Positions 26,371 to 38,113 of a stretch of 64,000 bases of DNA are shown here, one piece after another (within the stretch, counting starts at the first letter, position 1; every line of letters begins with the position of its first letter). Below the pieces are notes generated by a model. The model was not told where the DNA came from. It did not search any database and saw only the letters and a program-made list of their open reading frames with translations. Made by a program: the position numbers and the translations under genes. The stretch comes from Herbiconiux solani NBRC 106740 (lineage in GTDB: Bacteria; Actinomycetota; Actinomycetes; Actinomycetales; Microbacteriaceae), in the NCBI RefSeq assembly GCF_001571005.1, contig NZ_BCST01000007.1, positions 62,001 through 126,000 of the forward strand, in the 5' to 3' direction.

Positions 26371-29300
26371 TTAGGCCAATAGTTTGGTGATCCGCTGCAG
26401 CGACGCCGGCTCTGCCGTACCCAGGGGCTGCGCGAAGAGGCCGATTCGCAGCTCCTCGATCATCCAGCGGGCCCGCACGAGCGGTTCGGGGGTGAACGGC
26501 TTCAGCGGGATGCTGCCCCCGGCGTCGACGTACCGGGCGGTGGCGGTCTGCACCTCGGTCATCCACGCCCGGTCGCGCGCCGGGTTGTCGGGCAGCTTCT
26601 CGAGGCGGTAGGTGATGCCGGCCAGGTAGCGGGGGAGGTGCTCGAGCCTGGCCAGGCCGGTCTGCGCGATGAAGCCGGGGTGCACGAGCGCCCCGAGCTG
26701 CTCCCGGGCGTCGCCGATCGCGGCCAGGAGCGCCATGCTCGTGACCTTCTTCAGCGCCCTTTCGGCGTCGCGGGCGGCGTTCAGGATGCGGATGACGGTC
26801 GACACCGTGTGGTCCAGCTGCGGCAGAACGGCCTTCGAGAAGCGGTCGCGCACGGCCTCGAACTCGGCCTCGGTCCAGAGCAGGCCGTCGGGGTGCAGCG
26901 CGTGCAGCGCCTCGTCGGCCCCGGCGCGGAGGGCGTCGTCGAACAGCGCGTTCACGTTCTGGTACGGGCTCGTCGCGAGCAGCAGCTTCTCGTTCTGCGT
27001 GAGGTGGTCGCGCACGTAGGCGGCCGGGCTCGGCACCTGGAGGAGCAGCATCCGGATGACACCGTCGGGGGTCGCCCGGGCCTGCTCCTCGGCCGTGGCC
27101 ATCAGCCGCACCGCGACGTCGTCCTTGCCGGCCACGAGCGCGGGGTAGGCGCGGATCACGCCGCCGTGCTGCCGGGTGTCGACGAAGCGGGGGAGGTCGC
27201 CGATCGTCCAGGAGCGGAGCCCCTCGACCTCGCGGAAGCCCGAACCGCCTCCCGCCCCACCGGCCGCCGCGATGCGGGACAGGGGAGAGCCTGCGTCAGC
27301 CGAGCCCGAGCTCGCGCCCGCGCCCGCAGCGGCGCTCCCGCCGTCGGCTCCGGCCTTCCCGCGTCCACGACGGCCGCCGCCGCCCGTCCCGGCCCCGTCG
27401 CCGCCGTCGGCCGCACCGGTCGACGCGCGGGTGATGCTCGCCCGGGCCGCATCCGACAGCGACGTCTGCAGGGCCGCCAGATCCTTGCCCTCGCCGACCG
27501 TGCGCCCGCGCTCGTCGACCACCCTGAAGGTGACCTTGAGGTGGTCCGGGATGCGGTCGCGATCGAAGTCGGCCGGGGTGACCGTGACGTGCGCGAGGCG
27601 CGACATGGTCGCGGCGAGCCGGGCGAGCAGCGCGTCATCCGCATCCTGACCCAGCTCGTCGAGCAGGCGGCCGGCCCAGTCGGTGGCCGGCACGAAGTTC
27701 ACCCGCAGCCGCTTCGGCAGCGAGCGGATGAGCGCGGTCACGAGCTCGCGCCGGAACCCCGGCACCTGCGACTCGAACGCCGCCTCGTCGAGCCGGGGCA
27801 GCAGCGCCAGCGGCACGGTCGCGGTCACGCCGTCCTCCGCGCTGCCAGGCTCGAAGCGGTACCGCAGGGCCAGCCGCTGGTCGCCCTGCTGCCACTGCGC
27901 CGGGAACTCGTCCTCGTCGACCTCGGGCGCCCCCTCGGGCAGCAGCGTCTCGAGGGTCATCGTGAGCAGCTCGGGGTCGTCGTGCCGCGCGGTCTTCCAC
28001 CAGCCCTCGAAGCTCCGCTGCGAGACGACGTCGCGGGGGATGCGCGCCTGGTAGAACTCGAACACGGCCTCGTCGTCGAGCAGGATGTCGCGGCGGCGGC
28101 TGCGCTCCTCGAGCTGTTCGAGGTCGCGCCGGAACGCCCGGTTCGCCCGGTCGAAGGCCTGCTGCGACTCCCACTCGCCCTCGACGAGAGCGTGCCGGAT
28201 GAAGAGCTCACGCGCGTAGGCCGGGTCGATCCGGGCGAACTGCACCCGGCGGCGCGCGATGATGGGCACGCCGTAGAGCGTCACCCGCTCGTAGGCGACC
28301 GCCGCGCCCTGCTTCTTCTCCCAGTGCGGCTCGGAGTAGGTGCGCTTCAGCAGGTCGCCCGCGAGCGGCTCGGCCCAGGCGGGGTCGATCGCCGCGTTCA
28401 TCCGCGCGAACAGCCTGCTGGTCTCGACCAGCTCGGCGCTCATCAGCGCGGCCGGCTGCTTCTTGGCCAGTGCCGAGCCCGGGAACACTGAGAAGCGAGT
28501 CTGGCGGGCGCCGAGGTAGTCGCGCTTGACCTGGTCGCGCAGACCGATCTGGCTGAGGAGGCCGGACAGGATCGACTTGTGGATGCCGTCGGGATTGACC
28601 GCGGGCTCACCGACCGTGAGGCCGAGCGGCTTGGCCAGCTGGCGCAGCTGCCGGTAGACGTCCTGCCACTCCCGGATGCGGAGGTAGTTGAGGAACTCGG
28701 CCTTGCAGAGCCGGCGGAACGCGCTCGAGCCGAGCTCGCGCTGCTTCTCCTCGAGGTAGTTCCAGAGGTTGAGCAGGGTGAGGAAGTCGCTCGTCTGGTC
28801 GGCGAAGCGCGCGTGCAGCTCGTCGGCCCGGCCGCGCTTCTCGAGGGGGCGCTCGCGGGGATCCTGGATGGTGAGGCCCGCCACGATCGCGAGCACCTCG
28901 CGGCTCGTGCCGGTGCGCTTGGACTCGACGACCATGCGGGCGAACCGCGGCTCGATCGGCAGGCGCGCGAGGTCGTGGCCGATGCGAGTGAGCGCGACGC
29001 CAGGCGTCGCGGAAGGCGGCAGCCCGGCCGGCCGCGAGGCCGATCGAGCCGCGGTGGTCTCAGGGCCGCTCCCTTTCGTCGGTCGCACTGCGCCCAGTTC
29101 CGCCAGCAAATCCAAGCCGTCCTTGATGCCCCGCGAGTCCGGCGGCTGGAGGAACGGGAACGCGGCGATGTCGCCGAGCCCGAGCGAGATCATCTGCAGG
29201 ATGACGGCCGCGAGGTTGGTGCGGAGGATCTCGGGGTCGGTGAACTCAGGTCGCCGGTCGTAGTCCTCCTCGGAGTACAGGCGGATCGCGATGCCGTCGC

Positions 29301-30480
29301 TCGTGCGCCCGGACCGGCCCGACCGCTGGTTGGCTGACGCCTGCGAGATCGGCTCGATCGGCAGCCGCTGCACCTTCGACCGCACCGAGTATCGGCTGAT
29401 GCGTGCGGTGCCCGCGTCGATGACGTACTTGATGCCCGGCACCGTGAGGCTCGTCTCGGCGACGTTGGTCGAGAGGATCACGCGGCGACGGATGCCCGGG
29501 GTGCTGCTGGGCTGGAACACCCGGTGCTGGTCGGCGGCGGAGAGCCGGCCGTAGAGGGGGAGGAGCTCGGTGGTGGCCGCGGCCCCGCTCGAGGCGAGCC
29601 GGCCGCGCAGGGACTCCTCGGCATCCCGGATCTCGTTCTCGCCCGAGAGGAACACCAGCACGTCGCCCGCCTTCTCGCGGGCGAGCTCGTCGAGGGCGTC
29701 GCCGATGGCCTCGAACAGGTCTTTCGGCTCGCGGTCGGATGCGTCGCGAGTGCCGCCGTCGCGAGGGGCGCCACCGCGTCGTGCGGTGCCACGGCGAGTG
29801 GGCTCGGCGGCCTCGCCCGCCCCGTCCTCATCGTCCTCGTCATCCGGGTCGTCGGAGGGGGCCTCGGGTGCCAGCGGCCGGTACCGGACCTCGACCGGGA
29901 ACGTGCGACCGGAGACCTCGACGATCGGCGCGGGCGTCCCGTCCGGCCGTGCGAAGTGGCGGGCGAAGCTCTCCGGGTCGATCGTCGCGCTCGTGATGAT
30001 GACCTTGAGGTCGGGGCGCTTCGGCAGCAGCTGCTTGAGGTACCCGAGCAGGAAGTCGATGTTGAGGCTGCGCTCGTGGGCCTCGTCGATGATGATCGTG
30101 TCGTACCGGCTGAGCATCCGGTCGTGGTTCATCTCGTTGAGCAGGATGCCGTCGGTCATCAGCTTGATGCGGGTCGCGGCCGACGCGCGGTCGGTGAACC
30201 GCACCTGGTAGCCGACGAGGCCGCCGACCTCCTGGCCGAGCTCCTCGGCGATGCGCTCGGCGATCGTGCGCGCCGCGAGCCGCCGAGGCTGGGTGTGGCC
30301 GATGCTCGTCCGCCCCAGCTCGAGGCAGATCTTCGGCAGCTGCGTGGTCTTGCCCGAGCCGGTCTCGCCGGCCACGATCACGACCTGGTTGTCGCGGATG
30401 GCGCGCGCGATCTCCCCCCTCTTCTGGCTGACGGGCAGCTCGGGAGGGAAGACGATGGAGAGGGGGGCGTCGGGGGACAT
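26371..30480 (-). CDS. hrpA: ATP-dependent RNA helicase HrpA (DEAH family)
   Basis: 1369 residues, a little longer than the usual 1300. An RNA helicase that rescues stalled or collided ribosomes in E. coli. Motif I is GETGSGKTTQ, motif II DEAH in IIIDEAHERSLN, motif III TSATID, motif VI NQRSGRSGRT. Helicase-associated and OB-fold domains and the long HrpA C-terminal domain follow. Two low-complexity inserts are odd: an Asp/Glu/Arg-rich stretch near 205-245, and a Gly/Ala/Arg-rich stretch near 1050-1110. The ATG at 30480 follows GGAGGG by 3 bases and a -10-like TACGAT. The chitinase-like gene lies 23 bases upstream on the same strand. Confidence 0.95.
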   Translation of the reverse strand: MSPDAPLSIVFPPELPVSQKRGEIARAIRDNQVVIVAGETGSGKTTQLPKICLELGRTSIGHTQPRRLAARTIAERIAEELGQEVGGLVGYQVRFTDRASAATRIKLMTDGILLNEMNHDRMLSRYDTIIIDEAHERSLNIDFLLGYLKQLLPKRPDLKVIITSATIDPESFARHFARPDGTPAPIVEVSGRTFPVEVRYRPLAPEAPSDDPDDEDDEDGAGEAAEPTRRGTARRGGAPRDGGTRDASDREPKDLFEAIGDALDELAREKAGDVLVFLSGENEIRDAEESLRGRLASSGAAATTELLPLYGRLSAADQHRVFQPSSTPGIRRRVILSTNVAETSLTVPGIKYVIDAGTARISRYSVRSKVQRLPIEPISQASANQRSGRSGRTSDGIAIRLYSEEDYDRRPEFTDPEILRTNLAAVILQMISLGLGDIAAFPFLQPPDSRGIKDGLDLLAELGAVRPTKGSGPETTAARSASRPAGLPPSATPGVALTRIGHDLARLPIEPRFARMVVESKRTGTSREVLAIVAGLTIQDPRERPLEKRGRADELHARFADQTSDFLTLLNLWNYLEEKQRELGSSAFRRLCKAEFLNYLRIREWQDVYRQLRQLAKPLGLTVGEPAVNPDGIHKSILSGLLSQIGLRDQVKRDYLGARQTRFSVFPGSALAKKQPAALMSAELVETSRLFARMNAAIDPAWAEPLAGDLLKRTYSEPHWEKKQGAAVAYERVTLYGVPIIARRRVQFARIDPAYARELFIRHALVEGEWESQQAFDRANRAFRRDLEQLEERSRRRDILLDDEAVFEFYQARIPRDVVSQRSFEGWWKTARHDDPELLTMTLETLLPEGAPEVDEDEFPAQWQQGDQRLALRYRFEPGSAEDGVTATVPLALLPRLDEAAFESQVPGFRRELVTALIRSLPKRLRVNFVPATDWAGRLLDELGQDADDALLARLAATMSRLAHVTVTPADFDRDRIPDHLKVTFRVVDERGRTVGEGKDLAALQTSLSDAARASITRASTGAADGGDGAGTGGGGRRGRGKAGADGGSAAAGAGASSGSADAGSPLSRIAAAGGAGGGSGFREVEGLRSWTIGDLPRFVDTRQHGGVIRAYPALVAGKDDVAVRLMATAEEQARATPDGVIRMLLLQVPSPAAYVRDHLTQNEKLLLATSPYQNVNALFDDALRAGADEALHALHPDGLLWTEAEFEAVRDRFSKAVLPQLDHTVSTVIRILNAARDAERALKKVTSMALLAAIGDAREQLGALVHPGFIAQTGLARLEHLPRYLAGITYRLEKLPDNPARDRAWMTEVQTATARYVDAGGSIPLKPFTPEPLVRARWMIEELRIGLFAQPLGTAEPASLQRITKLLA

Positions 30481-30503
30481 CAGCCCTCCATCGTACCCGC
30501 GCG

Positions 30504-32207
30504 TCAGCCGGCCGAGGAGGGCGCGGGCGCCGGGGTCGAGTCGGCGGCGGGCGCATCGGTGCCCGTGACGACGGCGGCGACCTGGGCCGCCGTCAGCGCG
30601 ACCCACGGCGATCCGTCGGAGTCGCGCTCGGTGGCGGCCGGGCTGTCGCCCTGCGTCCACCACTTCGCCTCGAACGGCACGCCCTGGAACAGCACTCGGT
30701 CGCCGGCCTGGTAGACGCTCGTGCCCGCCCAGTCCGGGTAGGTGCCGGCCGGCAGGGTGGGCGGCGTGTACGGGGTCTCGCCCGGGAGCACGGGGCCGAT
30801 CAGGGTCCACGCGGTGTCGGCCGCATCCGCGACCGGGTCGTCGGGGCGGTCGCCGCGGGTCCACCACTTGGCCGAGTAGACCGTGCCGTGCCAGACGACC
30901 TTGGAGCCGGAGAGGTACACGGTGCCGGGCGACCAGATCGGGTACGGGCTGGTCGCGGGGTCGTCGGCCGGGGGCTCGCCCTCGTGGCCGGGACCGGCGG
31001 TCGCTTTCCCGCCACCGGTCACCGTGGGGGTCGGCCGGATGCCGGACGACGACGACGATGCCGGCTGCCCCGGCCCGGTCGCGGTCGGCGTGCCGGCCAC
31101 CCCGCCCGCGGAGAGCCCGGTGGCGAGCACCTCGGCGAAGGTCTCGTCGCCTTGGTCGACCCCGCTGCAGAGGTTCGAGACGGTGGTCGTGTCGAGGTAG
31201 TTCGGGCCGCACGAGCGGTCGCGGTTGAGCGACCAGGCCGAGAGACGGCCGAGCTGCACCTGCTGGGCGAACTCGTTCAGCCGGTGCGCGTCGTCGAGGG
31301 TGAAGACCTCGCCGGGCACGTCGTTCTGCCCGATCAGCGGGGTGGCGCCGAGCTTCGACCAGAGGGTCGCGTCGGTGAGGTCGTCGCCGGCCACCGAGTA
31401 GGCGTGCGCGAGCTGGCCGTGCACAGAGTTGAGGGCGTCGACCGCGGCATCGCCCATCGTCTCGTCGCCGAGATCGATGCCGTAGTCCATGGTCATCACG
31501 TTGACGCCGGCGAGGTCGACGCCCGCGGCGAGCATCTGGTCGACGAGGTGGCTGCCGTCGGGGGTGAGACCGGTGGGCATGGTCGGCAGGGTGAGCCAGA
31601 CCGCGAGGTCGTGACCGGCCGCCTTGCGCTCGGTCTGGAGAGCAGCGATCGCGGTCGCGCGGCGCTCGCCGGCCACCGAGTCGGTCAGGTCGTCGGCCTC
31701 GACGTCGAGGTCGATCGTCGAGAGCGAGTAGCGGTCGACGACGGCGCGGTAGGCCGCGGTGAGGTCGTCCACGCTCGAGCAGGCGGTGGCGAGCTCGGCG
31801 TTGACCGCTCCGCCGAACGACACCACGACGTCGCCGCCGAGCTGGCGGAGGCGGGCGATCCGGCGGTCCATGTCGAGATCCTCGGCGGCCGCGTCGAGCG
31901 AGTAGGCCGCGCCCCAGCTCGGCGTGCAGTCGGTCGGCGAGGCCGCCACGACGAACGAGAGCACGACGTCGCCCTGCGCGCGCGTCTCGGGGGTCTCGAA
32001 GGCGTACTGAGGGGTGAGCGTCGCATCCACGTACCCGGCGAACCAGGGTGAGGTGCCCCCGGCCCGGGCCTGGTCGACGACGAAGAGGCGGAAGCCGAAC
32101 ACCGCGACCGCGGCCACGGCGGCCACGGCGACGAGGCCGAGCAGCACCCGCCAGAACGACAGGCGTTTGCCGGCGTGCGGGCCGGCGGGCTGGGGGAGGG
32201 TGCTCAT
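30504..32207 (-). CDS. Membrane-anchored GH18 chitinase-like protein with two chitin-binding modules
   Basis: 567 residues. A membrane helix at about 18-40 (VLLGLVAVAAVAAVAVFGF) anchors the protein, with the rest outside. The GH18 barrel begins SPWFAGYVDAT; it has SxGG (VSFGG), the catalytic DxDxE in STIDLDVEAD and MTMDYG, so all key residues for substrate-assisted cleavage of beta-1,4-GlcNAc bonds are present. A Ser/Pro/Gly linker leads to two C-terminal type-3 chitin-binding (CBM5/12) modules, each with an AKWWT core (YSAKWWTRGD and FEAKWWTQGD). Its ATG overlaps the stop of the GT2 synthase by four bases, so the pair is coupled: a synthase with its own hydrolase. Role in trimming or releasing a GlcNAc polymer is inferred. 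Confidence 0.88.
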   Translation of the reverse strand: MSTLPQPAGPHAGKRLSFWRVLLGLVAVAAVAAVAVFGFRLFVVDQARAGGTSPWFAGYVDATLTPQYAFETPETRAQGDVVLSFVVAASPTDCTPSWGAAYSLDAAAEDLDMDRRIARLRQLGGDVVVSFGGAVNAELATACSSVDDLTAAYRAVVDRYSLSTIDLDVEADDLTDSVAGERRATAIAALQTERKAAGHDLAVWLTLPTMPTGLTPDGSHLVDQMLAAGVDLAGVNVMTMDYGIDLGDETMGDAAVDALNSVHGQLAHAYSVAGDDLTDATLWSKLGATPLIGQNDVPGEVFTLDDAHRLNEFAQQVQLGRLSAWSLNRDRSCGPNYLDTTTVSNLCSGVDQGDETFAEVLATGLSAGGVAGTPTATGPGQPASSSSSGIRPTPTVTGGGKATAGPGHEGEPPADDPATSPYPIWSPGTVYLSGSKVVWHGTVYSAKWWTRGDRPDDPVADAADTAWTLIGPVLPGETPYTPPTLPAGTYPDWAGTSVYQAGDRVLFQGVPFEAKWWTQGDSPAATERDSDGSPWVALTAAQVAAVVTGTDAPAADSTPAPAPSSAG

Positions 32208-34687
32208 GCGGGGTGCTTCTCGTTCTCTGCGTGGCGGGGGCCGGTCTCGGGCCGCTCGGTGCCGGCGGCGGGGGTGACCGTGGCCGCTGCGATGGATGCG
32301 ACGGCGGTGGATGCGGATGCGCCGAGTGCGGATGCGGCGGGTCGCGCCGGCCGCGCGTTCCGGCGCGTCACGGCCCGTGAGCCGCTCTGGGCTCCGGCCG
32401 GGGCGTGCCCGTGATAGAGCGCGGTCTGCCAGTCGAACTCGCCGCCGGTGCTCTGGTCGTGGTCGTCGTCGCGGCGCTTCTTGTCGACCCACATCCAGTC
32501 GGTGAGCCCGAGCCAGATGTCGGCGAGCGAGTTGACGACGCCGATGTTGCCGAGGATGGCCCAGGAGGCGGTGAAGGCGTTGAACGCCGCGAAGGCCGCG
32601 TTGCCCCAGTTCTGGTCGAGCACGTTGCGCCAGGCGGTGAGCACCGAGAACGCGACGATGCCGTAGGGCGCGACGACATAGAGCAGCTGGGTGGCGGTGC
32701 GGTTGCGCACCTTGGGCGTGCGGGCGAACGGGATCTTCTTGCCGGTCAGCGACTGCTCGATCGACTTGAGCACCCCGGCGAGGTTCACCGGCAGCAGGAT
32801 CAGGTTGAACCCGTAGATGCGAAGGATGTCGCTGTACTTGTAGCCGCAGGCCTTGAGGTCGCTGGCCTGCGCGATGAAGTAGGGCAGCGCGGCAAGCAAC
32901 ACGAGCGGGCTCAGCAGCCGGCTGTCGTAGGGGTAGGCGAGCAGGAACACCAGGCCGAAGCTCGCCCAGGCGATCGAGGCCATGTAGTTGACCCGCAGCA
33001 TGACCTCGGTCAGCCGCACCGGCACGCCGGCGCGCTTCCGCGCCTTCATCTGCCGGAAGAACTTCGGCAGGATGAGCAGCCCGCCGTTCGCCCAGCGCCG
33101 CCGCTGCACGACGAGCGAGCCGAAGTCGGGCGGGGTCGCGCTGTAGCTCAGGCGCTCGGGGTAGTTGACCAGGGTCCAGCCGTGCTCGCCGAGGTCGATG
33201 CTCGACTCGGTGTCCTCGATCACGGTGCGGTCCTGCACGTAGCGGCGCACCTCGAAGCCGCCGGAGGTCTCGATCTCGAGGATGTCGTCGAGCGCCTCCA
33301 TCCTGATCACCGCGTTCGCACCCACCCAGAAGGTGGCGTCGTACTCGGTGAGGCCCTGGTGCAGGATGTGCTGCAGATCGGTGCTCGCCCCCGCGAGCCG
33401 CTCGATGCGCGTCGGGGCGCCGCGGAATGAGGAGTACGGGGTCTGCGTCACGGCGACCCGCGCGTTGTCGGGCTGCTCGAGCAGGTAGACCAGGCGCAGG
33501 CAGTAGTCGCGCAGCAGCAGCGAGTCGGCGTCGAGCGTGAGGAGGTACTCGGCGTTCGGCACCACGAGGTCGGCGGGCTGGGCGCCGGCGACCGGGCGGA
33601 GCACGACGCCCTCGGGGATGCGCTCCTCGCGGAAGCGGCCGCCCATCAGGCCGATGTAGGCGTTGAGGTTCATCGCCTTGTTGGCCTCGTGCGAGAGCGA
33701 GGCGTAGGCCTTGCGTTCGAAGGTCGCGGTCTCGACGCCGAAGATCCAGACCAGGCGGCGATGGAGTTCGAGCATCCGGTCGCCGCTGAGGGGGGATTCG
33801 GGGGTACGGGGGTCGCCGGGCTCACCGGGCTCGGCGTGCAAACCGGGCTCGGCGGTCTCGGCCCGCAGGGCGGCGTCGAGGGCGAGGGCGGTGAGCTCGA
33901 GGTCGTCGGCGAGACCGCCGAGCACCTGGTCGATGAAGAAGGTGTCGACGTGGTCCTCGTGCGGCTCGTCCGCGGCCATGGCGCGGAGCCAGCGCACGGC
34001 CTCCTCGTACTCGCCGGCGAGGATCTCGACGGCGTCGAGGGAGACCCGCCCGGTCAGCAGCAGCTCGTGCTCGAAGGTGAGCAGGGCATCCGCGAACCGC
34101 GCCGCGGGCTCTTCGAGCGCGCGGGCGATGTCGTCGGTGATCGCCCTAGTGGTCTCGAGGCGTGCGGCGACGAAGGGGTCGCTCGGCTTCGGCGGGTCGT
34201 CGAGGAGGAGCACGACGCGGAGGGCCGGGTACTCCTGCAGCGCGGCCGACCAGAGGGTCTTGCGGATGACGGAGGGCTCCTCGGCGTACGAGGGCACGAG
34301 CACCGTCATCCCGTCGGGGTGCGGCGAGGCGAAGTGGTGGTCGAGCTCGGCGCGCGGCACCCGCACGTGGTCGCGGAACCGGCGGAGCGCACCCTGCCGC
34401 GCGACCAGGTACATCAGCGCCGAGAAGGTGAGGAAGGTCACGACCACGAGGTAGAAGATCGCCTCCATCGAGAGACGGAAGTCCTGGTTGCCGTACTCGA
34501 AGATCTGGCGGGCGATCGTAGTCACCAGGTAGAGCACCCAGGCGGTGACGGTGACGATGATGGCCACCCGCCCCCGCACGATCTTCGCGTCGCTCGGGCG
34601 GAGGTGCACGGTGGGGAGGGGAGTGCGAGTGCGCTCGGATCCCCATTGCCGCCGCCTGGTTGACGGCGGTCTCGTCGATCTCGACAT
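32204..34687 (-). CDS. Processive glycosyltransferase family 2 (cellulose/chitin/hyaluronan synthase-like)
   Basis: 827 residues. Two membrane helices near 45-110, then the GT-A domain: VLVPSYAEEP, DDPP, the metal site TLDADS, TED-type VIEDTESS and the acceptor motif QRRRW, i.e. the D,D,D,QxxRW set of processive synthases. At least five membrane helices follow. A 100-residue acidic insert sits inside the GT domain between the first Asp and DADS, which is unusual. ATG at 34687 is preceded by GAGGG; upstream in-frame starts lack support. The product would be a beta-linked polymer extruded through the membrane; coupling to GH18 plus chitin-binding modules favours a GlcNAc-containing one (inference). 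Confidence 0.87.
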   Translation of the reverse strand: MSRSTRPPSTRRRQWGSERTRTPLPTVHLRPSDAKIVRGRVAIIVTVTAWVLYLVTTIARQIFEYGNQDFRLSMEAIFYLVVVTFLTFSALMYLVARQGALRRFRDHVRVPRAELDHHFASPHPDGMTVLVPSYAEEPSVIRKTLWSAALQEYPALRVVLLLDDPPKPSDPFVAARLETTRAITDDIARALEEPAARFADALLTFEHELLLTGRVSLDAVEILAGEYEEAVRWLRAMAADEPHEDHVDTFFIDQVLGGLADDLELTALALDAALRAETAEPGLHAEPGEPGDPRTPESPLSGDRMLELHRRLVWIFGVETATFERKAYASLSHEANKAMNLNAYIGLMGGRFREERIPEGVVLRPVAGAQPADLVVPNAEYLLTLDADSLLLRDYCLRLVYLLEQPDNARVAVTQTPYSSFRGAPTRIERLAGASTDLQHILHQGLTEYDATFWVGANAVIRMEALDDILEIETSGGFEVRRYVQDRTVIEDTESSIDLGEHGWTLVNYPERLSYSATPPDFGSLVVQRRRWANGGLLILPKFFRQMKARKRAGVPVRLTEVMLRVNYMASIAWASFGLVFLLAYPYDSRLLSPLVLLAALPYFIAQASDLKACGYKYSDILRIYGFNLILLPVNLAGVLKSIEQSLTGKKIPFARTPKVRNRTATQLLYVVAPYGIVAFSVLTAWRNVLDQNWGNAAFAAFNAFTASWAILGNIGVVNSLADIWLGLTDWMWVDKKRRDDDHDQSTGGEFDWQTALYHGHAPAGAQSGSRAVTRRNARPARPAASALGASASTAVASIAAATVTPAAGTERPETGPRHAENEKHPA

Positions 34688-34959
34688 AGTCCCTCGGTTG
34701 TCGGAGCACGGCGGTCGACCCCGCGAGAGGGGTGGGGTTCTCGCGCGGGGCCGGCCGTCTTCGGGTGGGCGCCGGGGGATCGCACGGGTGATGCGGCCCA
34801 CACCGGCATCTGAACGCTAGTGCGCGACGCCTGTCGAGAACGGCGTCTTGATCAAAAGCTGAGCAGAAACTTGAGCTCGGCGATGGTGTGTGGATGCCGC
34901 CGGCCCAGGCGGGTGCCGCGACAGGCGGGCGGGCGCGCGGGCGGCGTAGGCTCGGCTTC

Positions 34960-35690
34960 GTGAGCGAGAGTCGGCAGGAATTCGAGGAGTCGTGGAACGC
35001 CTGGCACCGGGCGCGGATGCGTCTGGTCACCGCCCCGCACGGCCTCGCCTCGCTGGTCGGCACGCACTGGCTCTCGCCCGAACCCCAGACCATCGAGGGC
35101 GTCCCGGGCAGCTGGTACCTCGACGGCGCCGCGATCGTCGGGGAGGACTGCACGATCGACGAGGGCGGCGAGCTGCTCGTGGGCGGCCGGGTGTTGCGCA
35201 ACTTCCGTCGCGACGACGACGTGGCCCTGCGGGTGCTCGACCCGGACGCGCCCTCGCGGGCCGCCGTCGCCGACATCGACGCGTATCCGCCCGACCCGGC
35301 GCTGGTGCTCAAGGGCCGCTTCCGTCCCGCCGAGGACGCCGCCCGGATCGACCTGACCGAGATCGACGGCTACGTCGAGAGCGAGGCGCTCGCCGGAACG
35401 GTGACGGTCGAGATCGACGGCGTCGAGGCCGAGCTCGTGGTCACAGGCCCGCTCACCCGGCTCGAGGTGGTGTTCTCGGACACGACGAGCGGCGACGAGA
35501 CCTACCGCTTCCGCTTCCTCACGCTGCGGGCCGACGGCGGGGCCGGCGAGATCGACGTCGATCTCAACCGCTCCTACCTCCCGCCCTGCGCCTTCTCCGA
35601 CTTCTACGTCTGCCCGCTGCCGCCGCTGCAGAACCGGCTGACGGTGCCGGTCCGGGCGGGGGAGAAGACGGTCGTCCGAAAGGAAGCAGC

Positions 35691-35694
<4 letters not shown>
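34960..35694 (+). CDS. DUF1684 domain protein
   Basis: 244 residues, cytosolic. The DUF1684 signature at the end is clear: [28 protein letters not shown], with conserved Asn, Pro, Cys and Asp. The family is widespread in actinobacteria, biochemical role unknown. GTG start 7 bases after TAGGCT. Overlaps the next gene by four bases (ATGA). Confidence 0.82.
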
Positions 35695-37985
<2,291 letters not shown>

Positions 37986-38030
37986 CCGCTGCGCCGTCCG
38001 AACGGGCTCTTTCCCACCAGCCTCTTTCCC

Positions 38031-38095
38031 AACGGAATGAGAAACAGGGGGTTCGAGTGCATAGTGCACTCAGACCCCCGGAATCTCATTCCGTT
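38031..38095. repeat. Long three-segment hairpin between convergent genes
   Basis: AACGGAATGAGA (38031-38042) pairs perfectly with 38084-38095; GGGGGT (38047-38052) with 38074-38079; GAGTGCA (38055-38061) with 38065-38071, closing a 3-base loop. 25 base pairs in 65 bases. No U-tract follows. Confidence 0.7.
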
Positions 38096-38113
38096 CGGAT
38101 CGGACCCTGCGCG

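Noticed and set aside
30481-31212. Apparent N-terminal extension of HrpA by 244 residues
   Set aside because: It reads through the GH18 gene in another frame; HrpA conservation and the GGAGGG site begin at 30480.
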